In this document: piece after piece, positions 17,104 through 25,814 of the stretch
How the letters are laid out: each line of letters starts with the position of its first letter
Position numbering within the stretch: the first letter of the stretch is position 1
DNA from: CAWBLP01 sp963789495
GTDB taxonomy: Bacteria > Pseudomonadota > Alphaproteobacteria > Acetobacterales > Acetobacteraceae
Length of the DNA stretch: 64,000 nt
Assembly (NCBI GenBank): GCA_963789495.1
Contig: CAWBLP010000012.1
Location: 372,001-436,000 of the forward strand
Reading direction: 5' to 3'
Notes under the pieces: generated by a model
Told to the model about the DNA's origin: nothing
Seen by the model: only the letters and a program-made list of their open reading frames with translations
Databases searched by the model: none
Program-made: the position numbers and the translations under genes

Positions 17104-17961
17104 TCACACGTCCAGCCGGAACGTCGCCCCGTCGCGCACGATGTGCCCCGCCGTGGCGCCGGCGAAATGCGTGCCGATCACCAGCACCGGCCGCCCGGCG
17201 CAGCTGCTCGAACATCTGCCAGCGCGTGCGGATGCCCTTTTCTGCGTCGCTGTCGGCCAGAGTGCTCCATCCGGGATGCGCGATCTGGCAGGGATGGTGC
17301 ATGAAGTCGCCGGTGATCAGCGCCTCCTCGCCGCGCGAGACAATGCGCACACTGACATGCCCAGGTGTGTGACCGAGCGTCGGCACCAGGCTGAGCTCGT
17401 CGGTAGATCCGATGATCGGTTTCCACCAGCTCCGCCAGTCCGGCGTCGAGGATCGGCGTGACGGAATCCGCCAGGATGTGCCGCATGTCCTCACGCGCGG
17501 TGTTGTCGCGCCAGTGCTCGTATTCGGTGCGGCCCATCAGGTAGCGGGCGCGCGGGAAAGTGGGCACCCACTTGCCGTCCACCAGCATGGTGTTCCAGCC
17601 GACATGATCGACATGCAGATGCGTGCACAGCACGGTGTCGATCGAGTTCGCGGGGAAAACCGGCTGCGGCCAGATCGGCCAGGAACGGACCTTGCCGGTC
17701 GTTCCAGTGCGGGATGCGGCGGTGCTGCTTGTCGTTGCCCAGGCAGGTATCGACGATGATCCGCCGCGTCGGCGTCTGCACGATGAAGCTGTGGATGCTC
17801 ATGCGCAGCCTGCCGTTCTCGTCGGCGAAATGCGGCTGCAGCCAGGCGATCGGCTGGATCGCCTCCGGCGTCGCCTGCGGCAGCAGGAAGCGGCTGCCGC
17901 CGGTGACCTCCAGCTCCACCAGTTTGCTGACCGTGACGTCGCCGATGCGCCAGCTTTGCAT
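17104..17961 (-). pseudogene. MBL-fold metallohydrolase, broken by three frameshifts
   Basis: Assembled across frames this is a ~285-residue metallo-beta-lactamase-fold hydrolase: start MQSWRIGDVTVSKLVELE, TCLGNDKQ, the zinc motif CTHLHVDHVGWN, TLGHTPGHVSVRI, ITGDFMHHPCQIAHP and a C-terminal THFAGATAGHIV. The frame changes near 17653 (one extra C in a CCCC run), near 17405 (TACCGAC where TACGAC is expected) and near 17203 (one extra base after CAGCTG). All family motifs are otherwise intact, so the damage is either very recent or a sequencing error. Related enzymes are lactonases or quorum-quenching-type hydrolases; the substrate is unknown. Confidence 0.8.
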
Positions 17962-18162
17962 GCCGTTCCTCCGTGCGTTGGACGCGAGCGTAGTGCGGCG
18001 GGCGGCGGACGCCAGGGGCCGAGTGGCCAGGCGGCGCCAGACCGTGAGCGGCGACCTGGCGCGCGCGGCCCGGGCGTCATTCGAGGCCGGGATGCGCCGG
18101 CGATGGCAGCCTGACCATGCTGCTGACTTCCCGGCCTGGTTTCGGCAGGGCTGGCTTCTGTC

Positions 18163-19005
18163 ATGTTGTTGATCTTCGGCCTCGGCTACAGCGGCAAGGC
18201 GGTGAGCCGCGGAACGGCGCGGCAATCGGTTGGCGGTCCGCGGCACGCTGCGCGACGGCGGCGGCGAGGAGATCGCGCTTCGACCAGGCCGCCGAGGCGC
18301 TGGCCGAGGCCACGCATCTGCTGTCCACCATCCCGCCCGATCCGTCCGGCGATCCGGTGCTGGCCCGCTTCGCCGACGCCATCGCCGCCGGCCCCAACCT
18401 GCGCTGGATCGGCTATCTGTCCAGCACCGTGATCTATGGCGATCGCGCTGGCGGCTGGGTGGATGAGGACACACCGCCTGCCCCCAGCCAGCCGCGTGGT
18501 CAGCGCCGGCTGGACGCCGAATCCGGCGTGGTCCGGCTTTGCCGACCGCTACGCCGTGGACCTGTTCCGCCTCGCCGGCATCTACGGCCCGGGCCGATCG
18601 GCGCTGGATGAGCTGCGCGCCGGCCGCAGCCGTCGCGTCAGCAAGTCCGGCCATGCCTTCGGCCGCATCCATCGCGACGACATCGCCCGCGCCGTGTTCG
18701 CCGCAATGCAGCAGCCGCGCCCGCCCGGACGGCGCGTGCTCAACCTGACCGACGATGAGCCGGCGGAGAGCAGCGCCGTCATCGCGGAGGCCGCCCGCCT
18801 GCTGGGCATCCCGCCGCCGCCCGAACAGGACTTCACAACCGTCGAAGCCAGCCTGAGCCCGATGGCACGCAGCTTCTGGGCGGAGAACCGCAAGGTCGCC
18901 AGCCGCAAGACCCAGGCGGCGCTGGGCATTGCCTGGCAGTATCCCAGCTATCGCGAGGGGCTACGCGCCATCCTGGCGGAGCAGCGGCGCGACGGTGCGG
19001 CGTAG
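18163..19005 (+). pseudogene. NAD(P)-dependent epimerase/dehydratase-like protein, frameshifted
   Basis: The parts read MLLIFGLGYSGKAVSRG (Rossmann GxGYxG), VRGTLRDGGGEEIA, FDQAAEALAEATHLLSTIPP, IGYLSSTVIYGDRAGGWVDE and YAVDLFRLAGIYGPGRSALD, followed by a long intact C-terminal half ending near 19005. These match the extended-SDR subfamily resembling YeeZ. The frame changes near 18215, 18285 (extra C in GCGCTTCGA) and 18522, so three one-base indels are needed to join them. The last 45 bases overlap the 3' end of the convergent hydrolase gene. As with the neighbouring MBL gene, errors in the assembly are as likely as decay. Confidence 0.78.
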
Positions 19006-19716
19006 CAGCGCCAGGTCCTGCGGGCGCGACAACCGATGGTCGCCGTCCTTCACCAGCAGCACCTGCACATCCGCGCCGGCCAGCTGCTCCGCCAGGCGCA
19101 GCGCCATCGACCACGGCACATCCGGGTCCGCCTGGCCATGCAGCAGCCGCACCGGACACTCGAGCGCGATCGGGGCGTCCAGCAGCAGGTGGTTGCGCCC
19201 GTCCTCGATCAGCGCACGGGTCACCGGGGTCGGATCGCCGTATTGGCTGGGCAGGTGCAGAATGCCGGTCTGCATCAGCATGGCACGCTGCTCGAAGCTG
19301 AACGCAGGCCACATCAGCGCTTCGGTGAAGTCGGGCGCGGCGGCGATGCCGACCAGCGCGGCGATGCGCTGCGGCCGCACCAGCGCCGTCAGCAGCGCAA
19401 TCCAGCCGCCCATCGACGAGCCGACCAGCACCAACTTCCCCTCGGTGAGCCGGTCGATGACGCAGAGCGCATCCTCGGTCCAGCGGCCGATTGTGCCGGA
19501 TTCGAACGCGCCGCCGCTGCTGCCATGGCCGGAATAATCAAAGCGCAGCATCGCCTGGCCCTGTGCGCCGCAGAACGCGGCCAGCGCGGTCGCCTTGTCA
19601 CCGGTCATGTCGCTGCGATAGCCGGGCAGGAACACCAGCATCGGCTGCCGCCCGTCCTGCCTCGCCCAGGCGAGTTCCACGCCATCGCCGCGATCCAGTC
19701 GTCCGGTGGTTTCCAT
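18961..19716 (-). CDS. Alpha/beta hydrolase
   Basis: The 251-residue protein is a single-domain alpha/beta hydrolase: oxyanion region VFLPGYRSDMTGDKA, FDYSGHGSSGG, the nucleophile elbow GSSMGG (Ser), an acid in LLHGQADPDVPW and the catalytic His in KDGDHRLSRPQDL. It resembles the BEM46/YbfF-like or palmitoyl-thioesterase ABHD10 group; the substrate is unknown. The ATG at 19716 (METTGRLDRG) is used because homology starts there and AAGG precedes it; the frame is open to 19773. The 3' end overlaps the convergent epimerase-like gene by 45 bp. Confidence 0.87.
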   Translation of the reverse strand: METTGRLDRGDGVELAWARQDGRQPMLVFLPGYRSDMTGDKATALAAFCGAQGQAMLRFDYSGHGSSGGAFESGTIGRWTEDALCVIDRLTEGKLVLVGSSMGGWIALLTALVRPQRIAALVGIAAAPDFTEALMWPAFSFEQRAMLMQTGILHLPSQYGDPTPVTRALIEDGRNHLLLDAPIALECPVRLLHGQADPDVPWSMALRLAEQLAGADVQVLLVKDGDHRLSRPQDLALLRRTVAPLLRQDGA

Positions 19717-19782
19717 CAGCCTTGGTCCCGTCGCTCCCGTCCGGGCCACCTTATCACGGACGGCTCGGACCATGCGCCGGCG

Positions 19783-20667
19783 CTAGCGGCGCAATTGGAA
19801 GGCGCAGAGCGACACCACCATGATCAGCCCGCCGAACAGTTGCAGGCTGGAGGCGGGTTCGCCGAGCAGCGCGAAGCTGAAGCAACTGGACAGGACGGGT
19901 TCCAGGTTCATCAGCAGCGCGGTGCGGAAGGCGCCGACCCGGGCGGTGGAGACAAAGATCAGCAGCGTCGACAGGGTGGTGGTGACGCCCATGCCGACGA
20001 AGGCCAGCCAGCCGCCGGCGGTCAGCGGCGGATGGAACGTGCCGGTCAGCACCGACGCGACCACGAACACCGCGGCGGACGGCATCAGCGAATACCAGGT
20101 GGTCACCCTCGCATCGGTGCCACCGAGTGCCGCGCGGGTGACCAGCAGCGAGACGACGCGGCAGATCGCAGCACCGAATGCGCCGATCAGGCCGAGAGGC
20201 AGCAGCACGCTCGGCTGTGTGCCCAGCATCAGGGCCAGCCCGCAGAAAGCCGCAAAAGCAGCGGCAAAGCTCGCCCAGCCCAGCCGCTCCAGGCCGATCG
20301 CCGCGGCGATGATCCCGGTCAGCAGGGGATAGATGAAATAGGCCAGGATCGCGATCGACAGCGGCAGCAACTGGATCGCCAGCAGCAGGCCGAACACATT
20401 GGCAGAGAACAGCAGGCCCAGCCCGATCGCGATCAGCCGCGCCCGCGGCGAATGCGCCACACGCGGCGGCGACATGCGCAGCCACCACCAGAACACGCCG
20501 GCCGCCAGGATGCCGCGCAGCGTGACCAGCGACAGCACGTCCATGCCGGAGGCGAACACCACCTTGCCCAGCACGTCCGCGATGCTGAACGACACCGCCG
20601 CGCCCAGGCCGGGTATCAGGTCGGCCAGCCGGCGCTGGTCGACCGCAATCGAGACGGTGCCGCTCAT
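19783..20667 (-). CDS. DMT-superfamily (EamA) permease
   Basis: The 294-residue protein has ten predicted membrane helices arranged as two EamA repeats; each half starts with a small helix and carries the glycine-rich pattern seen in AILAYFIYPLLTGIIAAAIGLERL and in AFRTALLMNLEPVLSSCFSFALLGE. Such proteins export or import amino acids and other small metabolites. Its start overlaps the stop of the AcnX small-subunit gene (ATGA), so it is probably the transporter for the substrate or product of that dehydratase, an inference from operon structure only. Confidence 0.88.
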   Translation of the reverse strand: MSGTVSIAVDQRRLADLIPGLGAAVSFSIADVLGKVVFASGMDVLSLVTLRGILAAGVFWWWLRMSPPRVAHSPRARLIAIGLGLLFSANVFGLLLAIQLLPLSIAILAYFIYPLLTGIIAAAIGLERLGWASFAAAFAAFCGLALMLGTQPSVLLPLGLIGAFGAAICRVVSLLVTRAALGGTDARVTTWYSLMPSAAVFVVASVLTGTFHPPLTAGGWLAFVGMGVTTTLSTLLIFVSTARVGAFRTALLMNLEPVLSSCFSFALLGEPASSLQLFGGLIMVVSLCAFQLRR

Positions 20668-21080
20668 GCCTCGGGCAGAATCCGCAGGCAGGGCGGGTCG
20701 GCATCCGGATCGACTTCCACCAGCGCGCCGTCCGGCACCGCCTGGGTGATGTCGGTGGCAAAGCCCGAGATCATGGTGAAGTCGGCCAGCGCCGCGCCCT
20801 GCACCATGATCGGGTTCACCGTGTTCAGCACCAGCGCGAGCGGCACCACGCCACGCGCCTGCATCTCATGCAGCATCCAGGCGGTGGCGACGCCGCCTTT
20901 CGCCGCATCCAGCACCAGCACGCGGCCGACATAGGACTGACCGGCCAGCTTGTGCTCGGGGCGGGAGAACACGCCGGCGATGCGGTCCAGGTCGTAGCGG
21001 GCCGAGAACCCGTCCTTCGCCACCAGCGCGCGGCCGCGCACGCGCTTGCCCATGGCGGCCGTTGCCGCGAATTCTGTCAC
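20664..21080 (-). CDS. Aconitase X swivel-domain (small) subunit
   Basis: The 138-residue protein matches the DUF126/AcnX swivel domain: GRALVAKDGFSARYDLD, the GVFSRPEHKLAGQSYVGRVLV core, AAKGGVATAWMLHEM and LNTVNPIMVQGAALADF. In two-subunit AcnX enzymes it pairs with the large DUF521 subunit; characterised members dehydrate cis-3-hydroxy-L-proline or mevalonate 5-phosphate. A GTG start at 21080 is chosen because GGGAGG sits 10 bases upstream; a longer ATG version (21110) has no such site. The large-subunit gene lies 817 bp upstream on the same strand, separated by a BrnT/BrnA insert on the other strand, with GGGAGGATCGG at both edges. Confidence 0.88.
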   Translation of the reverse strand: MTEFAATAAMGKRVRGRALVAKDGFSARYDLDRIAGVFSRPEHKLAGQSYVGRVLVLDAAKGGVATAWMLHEMQARGVVPLALVLNTVNPIMVQGAALADFTMISGFATDITQAVPDGALVEVDPDADPPCLRILPEA

Positions 21081-21083
21081 TGG

Positions 21084-21094
21084 CCGATCCTCCC
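21084..21094. repeat. 11-bp direct repeat, left edge of brnTA insert
   Basis: The top-strand word ccgatcctccc is identical to that at 21901-21911. The two copies bound the toxin-antitoxin insert exactly and look like a target-site duplication. On the bottom strand this copy supplies the Shine-Dalgarno sequence of the AcnX small-subunit gene. Confidence 0.65.
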
Positions 21095-21178
21095 GGTCAC
21101 GACCTGGCACTCTGACATCGAGCGGGCCGGCCGCAAGAGGTGGCGGGCGAGGGTCGCGCGATCAATCCGTGATTGCCT

Positions 21179-21200
21179 GTATATACTTTATCGTATATAC
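21179..21200. promoter_or_regulatory. Candidate operator: two GTATATAC palindromes
   Basis: GTATATAC occurs at 21179-21186 and again at 21193-21200, separated by tttatc. Each unit is a perfect palindrome, and the pair is the most AT-rich spot in the insert, about 120 bp before the brnT start. Type II antitoxins of the BrnA (ribbon-helix-helix) kind repress their own promoter, so this is a plausible operator; no footprint or -10/-35 assignment is claimed. Confidence 0.45.
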
Positions 21201-21321
21201 GACAACAGGCACCGCGACGCGGCGGCACCCGGCAAAGGAAGTCGATGCACTGTAGCTGTTAGCGAAATCTTCGTGTGTCCCGGTGGAATGACAGCATCTT
21301 GGAAGCAGGACGCTGCATGAC

Positions 21322-21612
21322 ATGGACATTGTCTGGGATCCCGCCAAGGAAGCGAGGAACCGCCGGAAACACGGCCTGGACTTCTGGTTTGCTGCCGCGG
21401 TGTTCGCCGACCCGCTGGCGATCACGGTGTTCGACCGGGTGGAGGATGGTGAGGAACGGTGGCACACCATCGGCGCCATTGCAGGCGGCATCAAGGTTCT
21501 CGTGGTGGTGCACATGTTTCCGGACCCCGACGATGAGGCACGCGTCCGTATCATCGGCCTGCGCGAAGCGACTGCACGCGAAAGGAGGCGCTATGAAGAC
21601 GAAGGCTCCTGA
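21322..21612 (+). CDS. brnT: BrnT family ribonuclease toxin
   Basis: The 96-residue protein has the BrnT signature: DIVWDPAKEARNRRKHGLDF at the N-terminus (the KHG pair), FADPLAITVFD, EERWHTIGAI, and RIIGLREATARERRRYEDEG at the C-terminus. BrnT folds like RelE ribonucleases and inhibits translation by RNA cleavage. It is followed by brnA with a 20-base overlap. Both lie on the opposite strand to the AcnX genes they interrupt. Confidence 0.93.
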   Translation: MDIVWDPAKEARNRRKHGLDFWFAAAVFADPLAITVFDRVEDGEERWHTIGAIAGGIKVLVVVHMFPDPDDEARVRIIGLREATARERRRYEDEGS

Positions 21613-21871
21613 GTATCCGTTGAGCGAGGCCCAGCGGGCGCAGCTCCGGGCGCTCGATGGCCGCCACATCGACACCGCTGACATTCCCGAGGCGCCGGCC
21701 GCGAACTGGGCTGAAGCGAAGCGCGGCCAGTTCTTCCGCCCGCGCAAGGAGGCCATTTCCCTGCGCCTCGACATGGATGTGCTGGACTGGCTGCGGCGGC
21801 GGGGACCGCGCTACCAGACCGAGATCAACCGCATCCTGCGGGAAAAGATGGAGGCTGACACAGGAGGGTAA
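21593..21871 (+). CDS. brnA: BrnA family antitoxin
   Basis: The 92-residue protein ends in the ribbon-helix-helix DNA-binding segment AISLRLDMDVLDWLRRRGPRYQTEINRILREKM (seen in pieces, residues about 57-88), which also forms the dimer that neutralises BrnT. The ATG at 21593 is preceded by AAAGGAGG six bases upstream, a much stronger site than that of brnT; with the 20-base overlap this favours antitoxin excess. It likely represses the operon at the GTATATAC sites. Confidence 0.93.
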   Translation: MKTKAPEYPLSEAQRAQLRALDGRHIDTADIPEAPAANWAEAKRGQFFRPRKEAISLRLDMDVLDWLRRRGPRYQTEINRILREKMEADTGG

Positions 21872-21896
21872 CGCGACGACTGTCAGGCCCGGCGGA

Positions 21897-23146
21897 TCAA
21901 CCGATCCTCCCGCGGCAGGCCGCGTCGACACAGGCTGCCATGGACAGCAGCGCAGGGCGATAGCCGTAGCCGCCCAGGATGTTGGTCAGCTTGGCCGAGT
22001 TGGTCGCCAGCGCCTGCCAGCCATTCGCCTCTGCCATTTCGCGCGCGTAACTCTGGTAGAAGCACATGCCGGACAGCACCAGCCCGCCGGCGGCCTCGAT
22101 CCGCGCAGTGAGCCCCAGCCGATCGGCGTCCGGCTTTACCTGCGGACTGGTCACCACCAGCAGTCGGCACCGTCACCTGCCTGCCGTCCAGCATTCCGGC
22201 CAGCGTCTGCATCTCCACCAGGCTGAGCTGCGGGGCGGAGAACACCACCACGTCCACCGCGTCGACGCGCGCCCGGTAGGCGGCCTGGAAGCCGCGCAGC
22301 TCCGCCTCGCCGATGCTGGCGCGTTCGGCCAGCGCGGGAGCGGCGACATCTTCCAGCCTGCTCCGCCTCCGGCGTGATGCCGACCAGGTGGAACAGCGCC
22401 ACCGACCCATAGCTCGCCATCGCGGCGCCGAAATGTTTCAGCTCGTCGGAACCCGGCACGCGCTCGATCCCGACCAGCGCCGGCACCTGCCAGTAGTCGC
22501 CGGCAAGCCGGCCGACCAGCGCGCCCAGGCTGCCCCAGTCGGAAAGCTCGCTCGGCGTATGGGTCACGCGGACCAGCAGCGTGGCGCGGCGCTTCTCCTC
22601 CAGGTGGTAACCGTAGCGCGGCGTGCGCCCGGTCAGGCCAGCGGCGAGCGCGGACGGGCCGCCCTCGAAGTTGGAGCGTGCGCCCAGCACGCTGTTGGAA
22701 TAGATCACCACACCGGTGTCGCCATAGGCCATGTGCTCGCCGCGCACCGCCGGCATGATGGTCTGGTAGTTGATGCAGGTGTCGGTCATCAGGATGCCGA
22801 TCGCCTCGAAGGCCGCGATGGCGCGCCGCTCCAGATCCAGCATCCAGTCCTGCTGCTTCAGCCGCGCCGCGGCGGCGAAGTCGGTGCCGCGCGGGTCAGT
22901 GATGGTGGGAACGCGCACCTGGCGCTGCGGCTCCGGCATTGCCGCGAGCCGCTCCAGCCACGCGACACCGGCAGCGCCGAGCGATTCGGTGTCGGCCATG
23001 ATGTGGGCCTGGGCGACCGGGACGAAATCCGTGGCGCCGAGGTAGCGTCCCACCCGCATCTGGTGGTCGATCGCCCATTGCCGCGCGGGTCCGTCCGCGC
23101 CGGCCAGCATGGCTTGTTCCTCCGCCGTCAGGCGCATCGCTTGCAT
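21897..23146 (-). pseudogene. Aconitase X large subunit (DUF521), two apparent frameshifts
   Basis: Joined across frames the product is ~415 residues: MQAMRLTAEEQAMLAG at the start, TDTCINYQTIMPAVRGEHMAYGDTG, SNSVLGARSNFEGGPSALAA and LTGRTPRYGYHLEEKR in the first frame, then APALAERASIGEAELRGF, and finally VLSGMCFYQSYAREMAEANG and ATNSAKLTNILGGYGYRPAL. These are the catalytic regions of AcnX dehydratases. The frame changes near 22358 (extra G before CTGGAAGAT) and near 22170. ATG 23146 has GGAGAG five bases upstream. The end (RGRIG) is at the edge of the BrnTA insert. If the indels are errors the enzyme is intact and complete. Confidence 0.82.
21901..21911. repeat. 11-bp direct repeat, right edge of brnTA insert
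   Basis: Identical to 21084-21094. It overlaps the last codons of the AcnX large-subunit gene (bottom-strand GGG AGG ATC GG). Removing one copy and the 806 bp between the copies joins the large gene to the small one as ...ATC GGC CAG TGA with GTGA overlap. Confidence 0.65.
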
Positions 23147-23345
23147 CGGACTCTCCGGTCGGTTTGCCGGGTTGTTCCACGCGCGATTAGCCGCCGCGTC
23201 AATGGCGGTTGGGGCATCGGCATCGGCGGCGGCGCGCTGCCTGGTCTGAGGGTGGCTCGGCAAGATCGCACGCCATGCCAGGACCGGTGCGGTCAATCGG
23301 CGGGCGGATCGAACCGGTTCGTTCCGGTGGCGTCCGGGCGGCCCG

Positions 23346-24137
23346 TCAGTCGGAAGTCGCCGCCTCCGCCTCAGCCCATCCCGCCAGATACGCCTCCGCC
23401 ACAGCAATGAACCCCGCCGGGTCGTCGGCATGCAGCCAATGCCCGGCGTGCTTCAGCGTGACGAAGCGGGCAGCCGGGAACAGCGCGCGGATGGTCGGGC
23501 GGTACTGCGGCGCGACGTAATCGGATCGCCCGCCGGCGATGAACAGCGTCGGGCCGGCGTAGGTGGTATCGGTCGGGGTCTGCCAGCCTTCCAGGTCGCC
23601 CACCGCGGCAGCGATCTCCGCCAGCCCGATCCGCCAGTGCGGCGTCTCGCCAAACGACAGGTTCTGCAGCAGGAAGCTGCGAACCGCCTGGTCCGGCACC
23701 ACATCGGCCAGGGTGGCGTCGGCCAGGCCGCGGGTGAGCTCGCCGGTCAGCGGAATCGTCTGCATCGCCCGGGCGAGGGCGGCGTTCTGATGCTGGTACG
23801 GCACCGGGGCGATATCGGCCACCGCCAGCCGCGCCACCGCATCGGGCTGCAGCAGGGCCGCCGCCATCGCGGTCTTGCCGCCCATCGAGTGCCCGATCAC
23901 CGCCGCCGGCAGGGCGTTGCGCGCCTGCAGCGTTTCCAGCACGTCGGCGGCCATGGTCGGATAGCGCATATCCGCCGCGTGCGGGCTGGCGCCATGATTG
24001 CGCAGGTCCAGGCTGAGCACGCGGAAACGCTTCGCCAGAGCCCGCTGCACCGCGCCGAAATTGCGCGCCGAACCGAACAGCCCGTGCAACAGCACGACCG
24101 GCGCCCCCTGCCCGGATTCCAGGACGTGCAGGATCAT
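23346..24137 (-). CDS. Alpha/beta hydrolase (YbfF-like esterase)
   Basis: The 263-residue enzyme shows VVLLHGLFGSARNFGAVQRAL (oxyanion His-Gly), LDLRNHGASPHAADMRY, the nucleophile elbow GHSMGGKTAMA, FIAGGRSDYV (acid region) and KHAGHWLHADDP (catalytic His), the pattern of YbfF/ABHD11-type esterases that hydrolyse acyl-CoA or short-chain esters. ATG at 24137 has GAGGGAGA upstream. It overlaps the upstream DMT gene by four bases (ATGA), forming a two-gene operon. Confidence 0.92.
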   Translation of the reverse strand: MILHVLESGQGAPVVLLHGLFGSARNFGAVQRALAKRFRVLSLDLRNHGASPHAADMRYPTMAADVLETLQARNALPAAVIGHSMGGKTAMAAALLQPDAVARLAVADIAPVPYQHQNAALARAMQTIPLTGELTRGLADATLADVVPDQAVRSFLLQNLSFGETPHWRIGLAEIAAAVGDLEGWQTPTDTTYAGPTLFIAGGRSDYVAPQYRPTIRALFPAARFVTLKHAGHWLHADDPAGFIAVAEAYLAGWAEAEAATSD

Positions 24138-25087
24138 CCGCGTCTCCCTCGACGTTGCGGCCAGGCGGCGCTGGCCACGCCGGCCATGATCAGCCCTGCG
24201 CCCAGCAGCAGGTCCGGGGTGAATGCCTCGCCGAGCAGCCAGTTGGCCAGCAGCAGGCTGACGGCGGGGGTGGAGAGGAAGCCGATGGATGACACCATGA
24301 CGGGCAGCCGCGCCGTCGCCTCCACCACGCACCAGGTGCCCAGCGGCCCGGCGAGCAGGCCGATATAAGCCAAGGCGCCCCAGCCGACCGTCCCTGCCGC
24401 CACCCGCCCATCCGGCGCCAGCAGCAGCACGACCGGCAGCAGCAGCACCGAGGCCAGCAGGAAACACCAGGGCAGCAGCTCGAACATCGACAGCGCCGGC
24501 GGCCGCGCGCGGGTGACGATGATCGCCACCGACCAGGACAGGCCGGCGCCCAGCAGGAAGGCATGGCCGATCAGGACCGGCGCGGAGGTCCAGTCGATCG
24601 CCCAGGGGTTCATCAGCACGCCGACCCCCGCCAGGCCCAGGACGGTCGCCACCCAGCGGCGGGCCGGGATGTGCTCGCGCAGGAACAGCAGCGACAGCGG
24701 CACCACCCAGATCGTGGTGGTGTTGGCCAGGATGGCGGTGCGCCCGGCGGCGACCCAGGCGACCGCCGCATGGGCGAGGGCGAAGTAGCCGGCGAGCTGC
24801 AGGCTGCCGATCGCCGCCAGGGCCGGCAGGTCGCGCCGCCCGGGGACGCGAAGCCGGCCGCGCAGCAACAGGACCAGTCCGGCAGTCAGTCCCGACAGCA
24901 CCGAGCGGCCCTCGGCGAACCACAGCGGCGTGGCGCCGGCATCGAGGGCGGCCTTGGTCAGTGGCCAGGCGCTGGAAAGCAGTACAACCGAGGCCAGCAG
25001 CTCGAGCAGCGCAATTCCTGAAATACTTGCCTCCAACTGGCCAGGTACCGCAGCCTCCGGTTGCGAAACGTCAACAATCCGTGACAT
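24134..25087 (-). CDS. DMT-superfamily (EamA) permease
   Basis: About 317 residues and ten membrane helices in two EamA halves; recognisable are VVLLSSAWPLTKAALDAGAT, the first-repeat end AILANTTTIWVVPLSLLFL followed by REH, and the second-repeat end SSIGFLSTPAVSLLLANWLL followed by GE. Substrate unknown. Start choice is difficult: ATG 25087 is used here, with ATG 25099 an alternative whose bases overlap the start codon (25098) of the divergent DUF1028 gene. AGAAGG lies 14 bases before 25087 and only three before 25099. It is translationally coupled to the YbfF-like esterase gene. Confidence 0.82.
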   Translation of the reverse strand: MSRIVDVSQPEAAVPGQLEASISGIALLELLASVVLLSSAWPLTKAALDAGATPLWFAEGRSVLSGLTAGLVLLLRGRLRVPGRRDLPALAAIGSLQLAGYFALAHAAVAWVAAGRTAILANTTTIWVVPLSLLFLREHIPARRWVATVLGLAGVGVLMNPWAIDWTSAPVLIGHAFLLGAGLSWSVAIIVTRARPPALSMFELLPWCFLLASVLLLPVVLLLAPDGRVAAGTVGWGALAYIGLLAGPLGTWCVVEATARLPVMVSSIGFLSTPAVSLLLANWLLGEAFTPDLLLGAGLIMAGVASAAWPQRRGRRG

Positions 25088-25097
25088 ATACGTTTGC

Positions 25098-25760
25098 ATG
25101 ACCTTCTCGATCATCGGCCGTTGCCCGCATACCCGGCAGTTCGGCATCGCCACCGCAACCTCCAACATCGCTGTCGGAGCCCGGGTGGCGCACTGCGCTG
25201 CTGGAATCGGTGCTGTGGTGACGCAGCATCGCACCGATCCGCGGCTTGGGCCACGCGGTTTGGAGTTGCTGCGCTCCGGGTGTTCGGCGGCGGAGACCGT
25301 CTCCGCCTTGGTCGCCTCCAGCCCTCATGCGCACTGGCGGCAGATTGCGGTGGTAGACAGCATGGGACGGTCGGCCGCCTATAGCGGCGCCCGCACGCGG
25401 CCGGAGATGAGCGAGGCGGGCGCACAGGATGTCATTGCCATCGGCAATCTGCTGGCGACGGCGCGGGTTCCGGCGGCCATGCTGCGCGGCTTTCAGCTTG
25501 ATCCGTTTGCCCCGCTGACGGAGCGGCTGATGCAGGCCCTGGAAGCCGGTCTGGCCGCTGGAGGTGAGACCACGGCGGTGCGCAGCGCGCATCTGCTGGT
25601 GGTGGAGACGCAGGTTTTTCCACTGGTCGACCTGCGCGTGGATTGGGACGATGCGCCGGTGACAACATTGCGGGCATTGTGGAATTGCTATGCGCCCGAA
25701 ATGGGCGCCTATGTGATGCGCGCATTGGAGCCGGATCATGCCTCGCCGGCATCCAGCTGA
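25098..25760 (+). CDS. DUF1028 family protein
   Basis: The 220-residue protein matches DUF1028: MTFSIIGRCPHTRQFGIATA at the N-terminus, GARVAHCAAGIGAVVTQHRT, HWRQIAVVDSMGRSAAYSG and a C-terminal LRVDWDDAPVTTLRALWNCY. These fold like N-terminal-nucleophile hydrolases but no reaction is established; they often sit near amino-acid or peptide uptake genes. The start at 25098 lies head-to-head with the DMT permease start, leaving essentially no intergenic promoter space. Confidence 0.88.
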   Translation: MTFSIIGRCPHTRQFGIATATSNIAVGARVAHCAAGIGAVVTQHRTDPRLGPRGLELLRSGCSAAETVSALVASSPHAHWRQIAVVDSMGRSAAYSGARTRPEMSEAGAQDVIAIGNLLATARVPAAMLRGFQLDPFAPLTERLMQALEAGLAAGGETTAVRSAHLLVVETQVFPLVDLRVDWDDAPVTTLRALWNCYAPEMGAYVMRALEPDHASPASS

Positions 25761-25814
25761 GCCGGACGCGTCGGCGGCGTCGGCCCCGCCCCCCAACAGG
25801 AGGCGCTACCCGCT

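Noticed and set aside
21095..21900. Insertion sequence or transposon carrying brnTA
   Set aside because: No transposase frame and no terminal inverted repeats; only the 11-bp flanking repeat supports mobility.
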